Below, one piece after another: positions 56,301-63,139 of a DNA stretch of 64,000 nt. The notes under the pieces were generated by a model. The model was given only the letters and a program-made list of their open reading frames with translations, did not search any database and was not told the DNA's origin. Each line of letters starts with the position of its first letter. Position 1 is the first letter of the stretch. Position numbers and translations under genes: made by a program. The stretch is from the NCBI GenBank assembly GCA_900660155.1, contig CABFPE010000078.1, forward strand, positions 516,377 through 580,376. Direction: 5' to 3'. Origin of the DNA: Hofstenia miamia. Taxonomy: Eukaryota; Xenacoelomorpha; Acoela; Hofsteniidae.

Positions 56301-59300
56301 CGGCTCAAACCCAAATAAAAATATAAATGTGGCTCAACCCAGCATAAATAGAACTCGAAAAACGGAAAAGCTCAGGGCCAGTCTACTTGCAACTCTGGAC
56401 AAAGAAATGCGGTTATAAGGAATATCGAGAAAAAACAAACATACCTCAACAAAGCTATTGCTAATCAGTTTCTGAAACTGACGATGAACTAAGGGATCTG
56501 ATATGAGTTCTCTAAAAGATATATTTATCAATAAAATACATTACAAGAAACTACACGAGTACACATTTATTTCAATAATGCAGTCTTAATTGCAAAATAA
56601 TTTTATAATTATACATGTCCTACGTATATATTCGTAGGAGGTGGTGCAATTGCTGTACAGTTGTTGATGGTCAGTTGGTATTGAAATTTTGGCAGTATAA
56701 ATCGAAAATTTCTCAACTATAAAATGAACATTGTAAATGTATTATTAAATGCTAATCGCATAAATTTTAGTGTATAAATTATCTGAAACAAAGGCTGAAG
56801 AATTATAGACGCACGATACTGCAGCGGATAGAAAATTTCTTTCAACTCATAAAATTAATGGATAAGTATCGTAGATTTTTAACAATATGGTTGTTGTAGA
56901 TAGCAATAACCATACACTAATAAAGAAATTCACATATCATGTAAAACTTCCAATATAAACGCTATGTGATATGGTAAAAAACAAATTAACGCTAAGTACG
57001 CTCTGTCATATCATATATATATTTTTTTCAACCATGCCTGGTTTAAAGAGAGCTCTAAAACTAAGTACATAAAATACTTACAAAATTGTTTTATCATCAA
57101 CAACTAAATTACAATTGACTGCTGGACAGCGAATCAGCTAAACAATCCAAAAGTTAAAATTAGTCTAAATCAAAATATAGAAAAGCACACATGCGTATTT
57201 ATAGACTAAATATTATTGGTAGTTTTAACAATATCTTATTAAGCAAACATCCATGTATATCTCAGCTATAACATTGAATAGAACAACAAACGTAGTAAGT
57301 GTACACTTTAAAAGACAAATTTAAATTTCTCAGAAATACTGCTTAGTGTCAAGATTCTTTACTAAATTTTCATTATATTCTATTGTAAAATACTTTGCAG
57401 TAAATGCTTCTTATTTTCCGCAATAAAACTGAATTTTTGAAAATTTGTAAAGAAATACAGAGAAATATGTAGTAAATAAGTGATGCCATCTAGTGACTAT
57501 AATTACAAATATTGTATAATTTAGATTTTAAACAATAATAAAATTTAAACAGGGCCGTAAAGCATAGAACTCAGCAGAGGGGTTGCGTCAAACATAGTAT
57601 TATTAAAATAATTATGACAACCAGTATTTTTTCACCTTCTGGTATATAGGCTTTAGAAAGCTCAGAGCAATATGCCCAATAGTTTGCAAGTTTTTAATGA
57701 AATGCGCTAAAATTTTGGATTTTCCTATAAAATATCATTTTATTAAATTTGCTTTCACTTACCGCATACTGCAGAGATAGAAAATGTGCTATAAGGCACC
57801 AAAGTCTTGAATTTTCTTAGTATTATGGATTGAGCAAGAATTGAATTTAATATTTTAACGCTAATAGAGGCCCTAAATAGCATTGATGGACTATTTTGCC
57901 TGCACAAAATAATCATGGTTTTGATCCCGGTTCAGAACATCCTAGATGAATAAGCATGACTGATTAACTATGGAAAAAATTCATGGATGTTTGGTCAAAC
58001 AATTGCCACGTTACTTCCAAGCCTACATTTAAAGCTTAATATATAAAAATGCAAACATTATATTACCTCTTATGTTAAGAGTTATATTGCTTGGATAGCC
58101 AGAAAAATATTTTATTCTTTAAAACATCACAGATATTGTTCTAGAACAAAAAATGAACAACATTACAAATGAAATTCTGTTAAAACTTTGTCAACATTTT
58201 ATAGTGAAACTTCAGTACTTTGTGTGTCACTTTGAGCAGCACCAAACTCTCAACATATATATGCAAGTAGAGAGAATCTTACCAGTCATACTTTTAGTTA
58301 AAAGCAAATTTTTTAATTCATAATAAAAAAGTATTCAAAAGAGTTTTCTTCATTTCTAAAGTTTATTCAGCAGCATTATTGTAATTTTGTATCAAACAAC
58401 GAAATAATGCTAAAAAATATACAATAAAAATTGAGAAGTATTCAATATTTCTAAGTGTAATCATTGTTACTAATATGAGTAATAACTCATTGGGTATAAC
58501 TACAATACAGCAATAGTACTGCACACTGCGAATATTATCAAGAAAAAATTGAAAAGGAGACATTGTGAATTCTGACTTTAGAGATTTTATTATTTTTTGA
58601 GATGTAAATATTTAAAAATTTTCAAAAAACCAACAAAAATATAAAAAATTCCCAAGTACAAATTTAAAACAATATAGATAAAAATTATCTTCATTGTTCA
58701 CATTTTAATGAAAGTGAAAGTATTAATATGAGTGGGTGCTTGGACTTACGTTTAGTTGTTAATAAAATTCACAGTCAACACTATGTGATAGCTAAATTCA
58801 AACATTGACTGGATGGATTGACTATTTCAGGAGGTTCAGCCCTCCTAACCCCAGTCCTACGGCCCTGATTTGAAAACAATAAAGAAACACTCAGTTAAAT
58901 TAATTAGTGTTTAAATCAAGTAATATTATATTTCCTATTAAACAGGTATAATTCTCACATCAGATACTCCTTCCATTACGCGACACGTAAGATACTGATC
59001 CCAACAACTCCTGCAAAACATGTGACAGCAGCTAAGCCAAATTAAAGATGGTTCAATTTCTAGACATATTCCACAAGGTTTTAATACATTTGCTTGACTT
59101 TCTGATGAACTGCTTTGTGAATCCTAAATAAAATTGCTGCGATATCAGATGAAAAATTGCTAATTAAAATGTGTCCGTTTCCAAACAGTGAACGTACTGT
59201 AGAAGTTATTGAACTGAAATTTGAGGAATGTATATTAAATTAAATGAACAATAAAATTAATGCTTTCAAATTTCATTTGACTGCTGCACTCAGTAATCTA

Positions 59301-60051
59301 ATTTTATTCTAACTTACATTTGGTTTAGGATGATGAAAAGTACGATGTGGGCTGACGAGATTTGCATCTTCAAAAATGTTAGCATTTGTGCGATCAAAAT
59401 AAAGTTCTAAAAGCTTTTCTTTGTCCCATTTGCAATTAGTCAATAAAATGCGTGCATTTGTGGCTGGCAGCTAAAATGGACAAAATAAAGATACTAAATT
59501 AATATATATATTTCATCAATTAATTACTAAAATTATTTACATTACCAAAATCATTGGATTTGAAATCATTCAAATTTGTTCTATATAATCAATCAATCAA
59601 TAGATTTTTATACAGGCAGGATAAATTAATGTTTTTGCAGAAATGCCAATTTCGTAAAGCTAAGCAAACATGCACTACTTTCACTAGATAATATGTTAAC
59701 AAGCACTTATTGGCACTTGGTTATAAAAATTGTTTAAAACAAGAAAAGCAAAAATAGAAATGCGCAAAGGCCTAATTATGATGTACATTATTGTTAAATA
59801 ATAGATTACTGAGCAAAACATACAGATACATTGGAAATACATACTTCAACTACCGTTGTAACATCATCAATATATTCAATCATAGTCTGAACAATTTCCT
59901 GGGGTGAAAGAACATCATATTCATATACATCTTCGGAATTGCATGATCGTTGTCTTTCAGCACTAAACTGTTCATCCATATTATCTGAATCATACACGAA
60001 CTCTTCACCGGAGTCGGAGTCATAAAGATCTGTTCCACTCCAGTCTGTCAT
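12852..60051 (-). CDS. ARIH1: Ariadne-1 type RBR E3 ubiquitin ligase, 7 exons seen, 3' part missing
   Basis: Known family role: ARIH1/Ariadne ligases take ubiquitin from UbcH7-type E2 enzymes onto a RING2 cysteine and pass it to substrates, usually activated by neddylated cullin-RING complexes. Exons on the minus strand: 60051-59845, 59470-59318, 59123-58959, 57137-57082, 56511-56445, 51758-51537, 13040-12852. All junctions are GT-AG and phases match, giving 353 codons. Seen in order: acidic N-terminus; UBA-like region with [19 protein letters not shown]1 with all eight ligands ([20 protein letters not shown]); IBR with CGENWHDP and [16 protein letters not shown]2 with GGCNHMIC, whose Cys305 is the predicted catalytic residue, and [14 protein letters not shown]. 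These motifs match ARIH1 rather than ARIH2. The C-terminal Ariadne domain (about 150 residues, autoinhibitory in the family) is not found and probably lies left of position 1. Confidence 0.93.
13041..13885. other. start of the 38.5-kb Ariadne intron 6
   Basis: AT-rich intron next to exon 7; no other feature recognised in this part. Confidence 0.5.
13886..14199. mobile_element. possible hAT-like miniature element
   Basis: The left side reads CAGTTTCGGTTTTTTACACC. The right side, reverse-complemented, reads TAGGGCTCGGTAGTATACCG followed by AAACCG words, a pattern common in some hAT ends. Flanking octamers AAAGAGCT and AAATTAAG agree at only about half their positions. The interior contains a short open frame without family features. 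Confidence 0.4.
14200..15049. other. intron, no feature seen
   Basis: AT-rich sequence without recognisable coding, repeat ends or RNA genes. Confidence 0.5.
15050..15398 (+). mobile_element. hAT remnant with C-terminal transposase scrap
   Basis: At about 15187-15255 the plus strand reads [22 protein letters not shown] then stops. The RN-x-L-x-PETVE-x-LC pattern is the end of the C-terminal dimerisation region of hAT transposases. The scrap is bounded by CAGTGGCCCATGGGACA at 15050 and by a right end whose reverse complement is TAGAGTTGGGCATGGATCAC. No complete transposase and no clear 8-bp duplication remain. It is an internally deleted, decayed copy lying in Ariadne intron 6, on the opposite strand to the gene. 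Confidence 0.65.
17639..17665. repeat. (AT)n microsatellite
   Basis: About 26 bp of alternating A and T. Confidence 0.9.
19781..19984 (+). other. unrecognised 67-codon open frame
   Basis: The frame is less AT-biased than its surroundings and has a balanced residue composition (Arg, Leu, Pro, Gln, including [19 protein letters not shown]) rather than the Lys/Asn/Phe of random AT-rich frames. I do not recognise the product. A GC-rich patch 175 bp downstream and a LINE scrap after that suggest a retroelement-derived fragment. A nested host exon cannot be excluded. Confidence 0.2.
20432..20738 (+). mobile_element. LINE reverse-transcriptase C-terminal fragment
   Basis: The plus strand from 20432 reads a run containing [37 protein letters not shown] and [20 protein letters not shown]. 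This matches the segment after the reverse-transcriptase palm in CR1/Jockey-like LINEs (usually KYLGV-x-ID-x-x-L-x-W/F, then a K-x-x-RG-x-G/Y helix and a Y/H-x-x-LI-x-S-x-L motif). It carries a stop near 20681 and has no surrounding endonuclease or palm motifs. It is a dead scrap in the intron, in antisense to the Ariadne gene. Confidence 0.75.
20803..21729 (+). mobile_element. internally deleted Tc1/mariner element with perfect terminal repeats
   Basis: Terminal inverted repeats beginning CCGTGCGTTTTTAAAG are identical over 29 bp at 20803-20831 and 21701-21729. Each end is flanked by TA (20801-20802, 21730-21731), the target duplication of the superfamily. At 20902-21228 a 108-codon frame gives the N-terminal DNA-binding half (helix-turn-helix, then [22 protein letters not shown]). 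At 21335-21616 a second frame gives the C-terminal half with [18 protein letters not shown], holding the third acidic catalytic residue. The part with the first two catalytic Asp residues is missing at about 21285-21300, so the 927-bp element is not self-mobile. Perfect repeats suggest recent mobilisation in trans. Confidence 0.92.
21815..22091. repeat. possible hAT-like remnant with CATCCCATCCCA words
   Basis: GCATCCCATCCCATGAC near 21823 is followed by a second TATCCCATCCCACGAG at 21851. The far side, reverse-complemented, reads TAGTTGTATGGGAATGTCATG near 22090, with GATGGGACAG further in. The GGGA/TCCC words at both sides are typical of some hAT ends, but no clean terminus or target duplication could be fixed. 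Confidence 0.3.
24076..24133. repeat. perfect 12-bp inverted repeat with nested stem
   Basis: GTTAATTTGGTA (24076-24087) is the exact reverse complement of TACCAAATTAAC (24122-24133). The 34-nt loop holds a second small stem, TTGGG-CAA-CCCAA, and a CCCTAG/CTAGGG pair sits just outside and inside the arms. It may be the core of a miniature inverted-repeat element or a cruciform-forming sequence. Confidence 0.6.
24546..24580. repeat. (AT)n microsatellite
   Basis: About 35 bp of alternating A and T. Confidence 0.95.
24661..24824 (+). other. candidate exon or exon relic, cysteine-rich, unrecognised
   Basis: A good 3' splice-site-like sequence (TTCGTTCCTCTTAG, ending at 24660) is followed by an open frame of 53 codons ending in TAA at 24822-24824. 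It contains [17 protein letters not shown] and KEFCLKW, with four cysteines spaced as in small secreted or LDLa-like modules. I cannot assign a family. It is on the strand opposite to Ariadne and inside its large intron, so it would be a nested gene if real. No partner exon was identified, and a transposon relic is equally possible. Confidence 0.22.
28665..29185 (-). mobile_element. decayed mariner transposase, C-terminal two thirds
   Basis: Reading the minus strand from about 29180 down gives an HELTE-like motif, then KKVMKTV-stop-WD at about 29036, [30 protein letters not shown] (about 28912), [16 protein letters not shown] and [12 protein letters not shown]. These correspond in order to mariner blocks VPHELTE, KKVMLSVWWD, TINSDVYCNQLDKLK, HHDNARPH, WEVLPHPPYSPDLAP and the final D-Y-x-x-F region. 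The second and third catalytic Asp codons persist. At least one frameshift (between the YCNQ and HHDNA blocks) and several stops interrupt the frame. No terminal repeats were found. It is an old copy in the same orientation as the host gene. Confidence 0.85.
29277..29326. repeat. fold-back sequence beside the mariner relic
   Basis: CACTTCTC (29277-29284) pairs with GAGAAGTG (29319-29326), and inside it GTTGATT (29291-29297) pairs with AATCAAC (29303-29309). It may be part of the mariner terminal region or an unrelated hairpin. Confidence 0.5.
32469..32489. repeat. 21-bp perfect palindrome
   Basis: GAATTTCATG, a single A, then CATGAAATTC: exact 10-bp arms around one central base. No neighbouring feature explains it. 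Confidence 0.8.
33600..33617. repeat. short (AT)n tract
   Basis: About 18 bp of alternating A and T. Confidence 0.85.
36458..36573. repeat. imperfect direct repeat of about 41 bp
   Basis: 36458-36498 (starting CCTGAGCATAAAATTTTC) and 36533-36573 (starting CCTAAGCGTAAGATTTTC) are similar along their length, 75 bp apart, and both end in ATTGAC. The second copy runs into the left end of the possible element at 36571. Confidence 0.7.
36571..36900. mobile_element. possible hAT-like element, GC-rich ends
   Basis: The left end CAGTTTGGGGCAGGCC and the reverse-complemented right end CAGAGTTAGACGGGGAGC have the CAG start and G-rich run of hAT termini. GC-rich blocks lie inside both ends, for example GGCCCATGGGCC near 36832. 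Flanks CTTATTGA and TATTAGCG do not match well. The 116-codon minus-strand frame overlapping it is judged fortuitous. Confidence 0.45.
36901..40329. other. intron stretch, no gene seen
   Basis: AT-rich, with a microsatellite at 38565. The short open frames at 38106-38300, 39326-39541 and 39608-39799 show no family features. Confidence 0.45.
38565..38598. repeat. (AT)n microsatellite
   Basis: About 34 bp of alternating A and T. Confidence 0.95.
40331..40677 (+). repeat. duplicated 347-bp segment, copy A, bounded by single Ns
   Basis: This segment lies exactly between the undetermined bases at 40330 and 40678 and is nearly identical to 41155-41500. Two differences were noticed: an A/C substitution (GAATACAAAA versus GAATCCAAAA) and one T missing from a run. 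The open frame at 40414-40629 inside it has no recognisable product. This looks like an alternative haplotype or a read patched in during assembly. Confidence 0.9.
40679..40704. repeat. (AT)n tract next to an N
   Basis: Alternating A and T right after the undetermined base at 40678, a likely assembly break point. Confidence 0.85.
41155..41500 (+). repeat. duplicated segment, copy B
   Basis: Partner of 40331-40677. It continues smoothly into unique sequence at both ends, so this copy is more likely to be the authentic locus. Confidence 0.9.
41501..43439. other. intron stretch, no gene seen
   Basis: AT-rich intron. It contains the inverted repeat at 42264-42546; otherwise nothing recognisable. 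Confidence 0.45.
42264..42546. repeat. possible inverted-repeat miniature element
   Basis: TTAAAAACTCCTAT near 42264 is matched on the other strand by ATAGGAGTTTTTAAA near 42533. The similarity extends inwards as AAATT-rich sequence. The arms are about 20 bp and the interior AT-rich. Outer ends and target duplications could not be fixed. Confidence 0.45.
43448..43766. mobile_element. non-autonomous hAT element with 8-bp target duplication
   Basis: The left end CAGAGGCACGTGAAGGAC and the reverse-complemented right end CAGTGGCGCGTTTAGAAG form a short imperfect terminal repeat, each followed by a purine-rich or C-rich block. Flanks 43440-43447 (TTACATGG) and 43767-43774 (CTACATGG) agree at 7 of 8 positions, as expected for a slightly aged hAT target duplication. 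The element is 319 bp with no transposase frame. Confidence 0.82.
45381..45404. repeat. (GT)n microsatellite
   Basis: GT repeat interrupted once by TT, about 24 bp; the only clear non-AT microsatellite in the window. Confidence 0.9.
46384..46415. repeat. (AT)n microsatellite
   Basis: About 31 bp of alternating A and T. Confidence 0.95.
50340..50420. repeat. compound (AT)n microsatellite
   Basis: Alternating A and T over about 80 bp with two interruptions, near 50375 and 50391-50400. Confidence 0.95.
51537..51758 (-). CDS. ARIH1: Ariadne-1 exon 6 (IBR)
   Basis: 222 bp, 74 codons, phase 0. The acceptor TCTATTTTAG precedes TGT AAT. The exon encodes [32 protein letters not shown] and [16 protein letters not shown], the whole in-between-RING domain with its Cys/His ligands. 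The donor GTTTAG departs from the GTAAGT/GTATGT used by most other exons of the gene. Its position is fixed by the conserved NTK/EC junction with exon 7, 38.5 kb away. Confidence 0.96.
51759..52601. other. Ariadne intron 5, part before the duplication
   Basis: AT-rich; the short open frames here (51869-52105, 52180-52426) have no family features. Confidence 0.45.
52602..54147 (+). repeat. tandem duplication, copy 1 (1,547-bp period)
   Basis: Repeats at 54149-55694 with no difference seen, including identical translated frames. The undetermined base at 54148 marks the junction. This copy contains the left Tc1 terminal repeat (from about 52893) and the transposase remains, but not the right terminal repeat. 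Confidence 0.95.
54149..55694 (+). repeat. tandem duplication, copy 2
   Basis: Same sequence as 52602-54147. It reads on without a break into the right end of the Tc1 element at 55770, so this copy belongs to the intact element boundary. Confidence 0.95.
54440..55770 (+). mobile_element. decayed Tc1-type transposon
   Basis: The right terminal repeat, reverse-complemented, reads CAGTACATCCCAAATTATTA and is followed by TA at 55771-55772. The left repeat at 54440-54470 matches it with a few changes (ACCAAATTATTAGTCACCCC). The span of about 1.33 kb is normal for Tc1. Plus-strand frames show, in order, a helix-turn-helix region ([11 protein letters not shown]...KEVAIKFG), [29 protein letters not shown] and [20 protein letters not shown]. 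The first catalytic Asp (normally FSDES) is Asn, the QQD-x-AP block is lost, and the Glu of DLNPLE remains. Several stops and frameshifts make it inactive. A truncated twin lies in copy 1 of the duplication (about 52893-54147). Confidence 0.88.
55773..56152. other. Ariadne intron 5, short unique part
   Basis: AT-rich spacer between the Tc1 element and the hAT element; nothing recognised. Confidence 0.5.
56153..56397. mobile_element. non-autonomous hAT element with 8-bp target duplication, next to exon 5
   Basis: The left end CAGAATTGCAAATGAGCC and the reverse-complemented right end CAGAGTTGCAAGTAGACT match in 13 of the first 18 positions. Flanks 56145-56152 (GACAAAGC) and 56398-56405 (GACAAAGA) agree at 7 of 8. 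The 245-bp interior contains CCCAAATCCCA-like words. The right edge is only 47 bp from the end of Ariadne exon 5. The ends resemble those of 10996-11192. Confidence 0.85.
56445..56511 (-). CDS. ARIH1: Ariadne-1 exon 5
   Basis: 67 bp; it enters with one base completing a Leu codon and leaves in phase 0. Acceptor ATCTTTTAG, donor GTATGT. It encodes [20 protein letters not shown] and VE, matching the RING1-IBR linker of ARIH1 ([21 protein letters not shown], then VE). Together with exon 4 it makes exactly 41 codons. Confidence 0.92.
56512..57081. other. Ariadne intron 4
   Basis: 570 bp of AT-rich intron; no other feature seen. Confidence 0.6.
57082..57137 (-). CDS. ARIH1: Ariadne-1 exon 4 (end of RING1)
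   Basis: 56 bp, phase 0 in and phase 2 out. Acceptor TTGTTTAG, donor GTAAGT. It encodes [18 protein letters not shown], which supplies the last two RING1 zinc ligands (C-P-x-x-x-C) and the VDD-x-T-V/I motif conserved in ARIH1. The exon is too short to show as an open frame and was found by its motif. Confidence 0.92.
57550..58867. mobile_element. hAT element of 1.3 kb in Ariadne intron 3
   Basis: Both ends start CAGGGCCGTA (57550 on the plus strand, 58867 on the minus strand), a 10-bp exact terminal repeat of hAT type. Flanks 57542-57549 (AATTTAAA) and 58868-58875 (ATTTGAAA) agree at 6 of 8. The interior is AT-rich and no transposase motif could be read, so it is non-autonomous or heavily decayed. 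It makes up most of intron 3 and ends 92 bp from exon 3. Confidence 0.78.
58959..59123 (-). CDS. ARIH1: Ariadne-1 exon 3 (RING1)
   Basis: 165 bp, 55 codons, phase 0. It encodes a Ser-rich lead-in, then [30 protein letters not shown] and MEGVSD, giving the first six RING1 ligands. Donor GTGAGA was chosen over a later in-frame GT (58945, context GTTTAA) because it joins MEGVSD to LIRCPA with the family's spacing. Confidence 0.93.
59318..59470 (-). CDS. ARIH1: Ariadne-1 exon 2 (UBA-like region)
   Basis: 153 bp, 51 codons, phase 0. Acceptor TCCATTTTAG, donor GTAAGT. It encodes [20 protein letters not shown] and LELYFD, closely matching the [20 protein letters not shown] region of ARIH1. The 3' half is more divergent. 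Intron 2 (59124-59317, 194 bp) shows nothing else. Confidence 0.94.
59471..59844. other. Ariadne intron 1
   Basis: 374 bp of AT-rich intron with a short ATCAATCAATCAAT run near 59588; no other feature. Confidence 0.6.
59845..60051 (-). CDS. ARIH1: Ariadne-1 exon 1 (acidic N-terminus)
   Basis: 207 bp, 69 codons from the ATG at 60051, donor GTATGT. The first 45 residues are rich in Asp, Glu and Ser ([20 protein letters not shown]), as in Ariadne proteins, and are followed by [20 protein letters not shown], equivalent to YRYEVLTAEQILQHMVECI. A 3' splice-site-like TATACTTTAG ends at 60070, 18 bp upstream of the ATG, so a separate 5' UTR exon is likely. Confidence 0.92.
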
Positions 60052-62097
60052 TGAAAATTCAAATACAAACTAAAGTATATATAATGAAGACAACACCCAT
60101 TAATTGAAGCAATCTTTTTCAAACTTGTAATATGAATATAAAAAGAAACATGACAAGATGAATACAATGCCCATTATTTTTAGAAAAACTCAAGGAATTC
60201 CTCAAGGAACATTTATTGGTCTTTAAGTTTAATATTTCTATAGATAATGTGCAAGTGACAGATTACAGAACACAGATAATAGCAAAACATTCCGACGATA
60301 ACAATCGTTGTGTTGTCGCGTGGCGAAATGATGGTGATTAGGCACAACAATTACTTTCAAAAGAAATAAATTATCTTTTGAACAGCAAATTTTGCTTCGA
60401 AGAAGTTTAGCTGAGTATTATATCTTATTAAAACACATATAATGGAATGAATGAAATGGAATATTTATGCAATATGCTAGTTATCCCTGTAATGGCATAT
60501 TTAAATAATGCATGTGCTCTCACAATAGTGATACAAAATGTATTTCCTATAAATGGTTTTATTAATATATTTAAATTGAGAAAAGATATGCGAATTATCG
60601 AATTCATTCTTGTGACAAATTAACTTTAAGAGAGCAATTTATCTGCAAAAATATTATAAGCTGCATGATAAATGTAAGTCTGCTGTAAACTTTTAGAACA
60701 GGAGCTCATTATACCGATCAACAAAATAAAAAACGAGCATTAGGAATTTGCATGACAATTAGGAATTTTTCAGACGACAATTTCTTGCAATGACCATGTT
60801 TGGCGTATCTATTGGATATTCTTTATAAAGCAATTCTAACATATGTGAAAAATTGAAAATATAAATATATTATAGTGTTGAAAATTTTTAGGACTTAGAA
60901 AATAAATGCAAAATAATGCGAACAAAACAAATAACAGTTATAAATTATGTCAAAATACCAAGAAAGGAAATTTGCTAACTGACCATGAATCTGGCTTGAT
61001 AGGTATTTTAAGTAAACATGGCAAAATTACAGCTGCAATTGGCTTTATATGAAGTATTTGTTTAAGCCTAACTACTAAAAAGCTAGAAATCATTATCGCT
61101 AATATGATGTTTACCATCATCTTAAGTTTTTGCATAGAGAAATTTGGAAATATGGAATTAGATCAAAGGCATCCCGGATAATCTGAGCAACTGAAATGAG
61201 TTAAGACTTGTTAAGCTTGAAAACAAGAGCTTTTGTAGATCAGAAACGATTTATCTATGACGACCAATAAAGCTATCGATATTATTGGACTTGTGTTGGC
61301 TAAAAACCATTATTCAAATTATCAGCAAATTGATCACATTTTAGAACGACCTTGTTCTGCACTGAGAACACAAACATCTTTCCTTTAATAAGACTGAGTT
61401 GATTCTTGTTTATGTGCTGTCAAATTGTCTCTGTTAAATGAGTGAAAATGTATGGCACGAATTAAATATAATTTATTTATTCAAAACATAGCCATTTGCA
61501 AAATGTAGATCAAACTGCCACTACGAATCAATGGATGCATATTACTTTTTTCAATGAAAGAATCTAATAAGAAAGTTCATTTTAAATTTATATCCGCAGA
61601 TTACTTAGTTAATAATTGTTACTTAACACTTATTTAAACTATTTTATTTTAACGCCTTTGATCAGGAACGTCACTACTACTATATGATTACTATTATTAA
61701 GTATGCGAAAGCAATTCATTTGATTTAACGCATGTAGTTTCATAAGCTATGCAATAAAATGCTTTTATACACTGCTTCCGATAAAAAACAATCCCGCTTA
61801 AGAACAATGGAATTACTTTAGTCCTGCCACTAATAAAAATATAACTGTATTCCATTACGCATAAAATAATACAATGTATTATTCAATTTCATTCAATAGA
61901 CGGAAAGTAATAGGATTTGTTGTCCCTTTATTTCTAAATCTAAATCTTCACGAACATTTATTGCTTAATTTTGTAACTCAATTTGTGATTATAGAAATTT
62001 TAAAAATACTAATTAATCTATTAAGGCTGTAGTTATGAAATAATGTTCACAATGATTCATTACATCAATCATCAAGTCTTTTTATCATTTTATTGAA
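60052..62097. promoter_or_regulatory. divergent intergenic region between Ariadne-1 and tetraspanin
   Basis: About 2 kb of AT-rich DNA separates the two divergent start codons. A CpG-rich patch at about 60294-60345 stands out from the background and could mark the Ariadne transcription start or a 5' UTR exon. This is inference only; no core promoter motif could be fixed. No gene or transposon end was recognised here. Confidence 0.35.
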
Positions 62098-62940
62098 ATG
62101 GTCAGCCTTAAGAATATTTTTATAGTTATTAATGGCCTTTGCGTTTTTGCAGGATTACTTCTCTTGCTGACCAGTTTTATTTTAATCGTCAGACCGTCAA
62201 TGGTTGCAACATTATTTTATACTACTAATTCTTCTACATTTTCGCTGTTTTGCTTAATATTAGGTTTTGCTGTTATGCTTTGTAGTGGATTCGCAGTGTA
62301 TGGGGCGGTTAAGGAGAATGTATTTCTTATTAAATTGTTTCTAATAGCACAAATGCTTTTTGTTTTGCTGGAAGCCACGTTTTTCACATTTTCTTTTATA
62401 TTCCAAGAAAGAGTTGAAGAACAGTTTCGAGCGGAGGTTTGGGATGCCCTTCTACGATATAATGTAGATAGTAACTATATTGTTACTGAAATATGGGATG
62501 TTTTCCAATCCACAATGCAGTGCTGTGGTGTTGAACAGTATCACGACTGGCTTTTTACCAAATTTTATTTTAGACAATTTTATCCTCAAGAAGTGCCTGT
62601 TAGTTGTTGCAATACCAACATTCCAGCGGAGATTGTACAGTGCAAAGAAGGTAATCCAAAATTCATTTGGAATCGTGGATGTTTAGATGTTGCTCGCAAC
62701 TGGACTTGGATTAATTGTTTGTTTATTGCTGGAATGTTATTATTTTCAGGCGTTCTTCAAACAATCAATATCGTTCTGTCCTTTTACTTTGTATCTAGTA
62801 TACCTGATGCTGATGAATCTGAATTGAAGTTCTCAATACCACAAAAAGAGAGCGCTCCCCACAGTTATCCACTTTCAAATTTTCAAGATATTAAAAATGT
62901 TGATGAAACGACTCTTGAAAATGACGAATTTAATATTTGA
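62098..62940 (+). CDS. tetraspanin family membrane protein, intronless
   Basis: 280 residues. Tetraspanins organise other membrane proteins in the plasma membrane and endosomes. Four hydrophobic segments are visible at about 7-31 (with the conserved Asn12 and Gly19), 48-71, 76-102 (with Glu92) and 205-233. The second ends in the family motif YGAVKEN. The large extracellular loop (about 103-204) carries the diagnostic CCG at 142-144 and further cysteines at 170, 171, 182 and 195, a six-Cys loop. Possible N-glycosylation sites are Asn44 and Asn201. The cytoplasmic tail from 234 is about 47 residues, acidic and Ser-rich. The frame is unbroken and has no intron. It is divergent to Ariadne-1. The subfamily cannot be named by eye. 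Confidence 0.95.
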   Translation: MVSLKNIFIVINGLCVFAGLLLLLTSFILIVRPSMVATLFYTTNSSTFSLFCLILGFAVMLCSGFAVYGAVKENVFLIKLFLIAQMLFVLLEATFFTFSFIFQERVEEQFRAEVWDALLRYNVDSNYIVTEIWDVFQSTMQCCGVEQYHDWLFTKFYFRQFYPQEVPVSCCNTNIPAEIVQCKEGNPKFIWNRGCLDVARNWTWINCLFIAGMLLFSGVLQTINIVLSFYFVSSIPDADESELKFSIPQKESAPHSYPLSNFQDIKNVDETTLENDEFNI

Positions 62941-63139
62941 ATATAAATATCACTATTTACATTTGTATATAAAGTGTATTTGTATATTTGATAACTATTT
63001 TTTTGTAATTTTGTAATTGTTTTTGTCGCTTTTGTATATAGTTCTTGTCAATGAAATTTATTTTCAACAACTTTTTGTAAAATATTCTAATTCTAATTGG
63101 ATTCATTTGCGTTTATATTCAAATTTTGAATATATATTA
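62941..63139. other. 3' flank of the tetraspanin
   Basis: AT- and T-rich sequence that should hold the 3' UTR. No canonical AATAAA was seen before the LINE fragment begins. Confidence 0.5.

Noticed and set aside
59806-60051. 81-codon frame read as a complete small protein
   Set aside because: The last 12 codons lie beyond a GTATGT donor. The reading matches Ariadne only up to the splice site, so it is exon 1.
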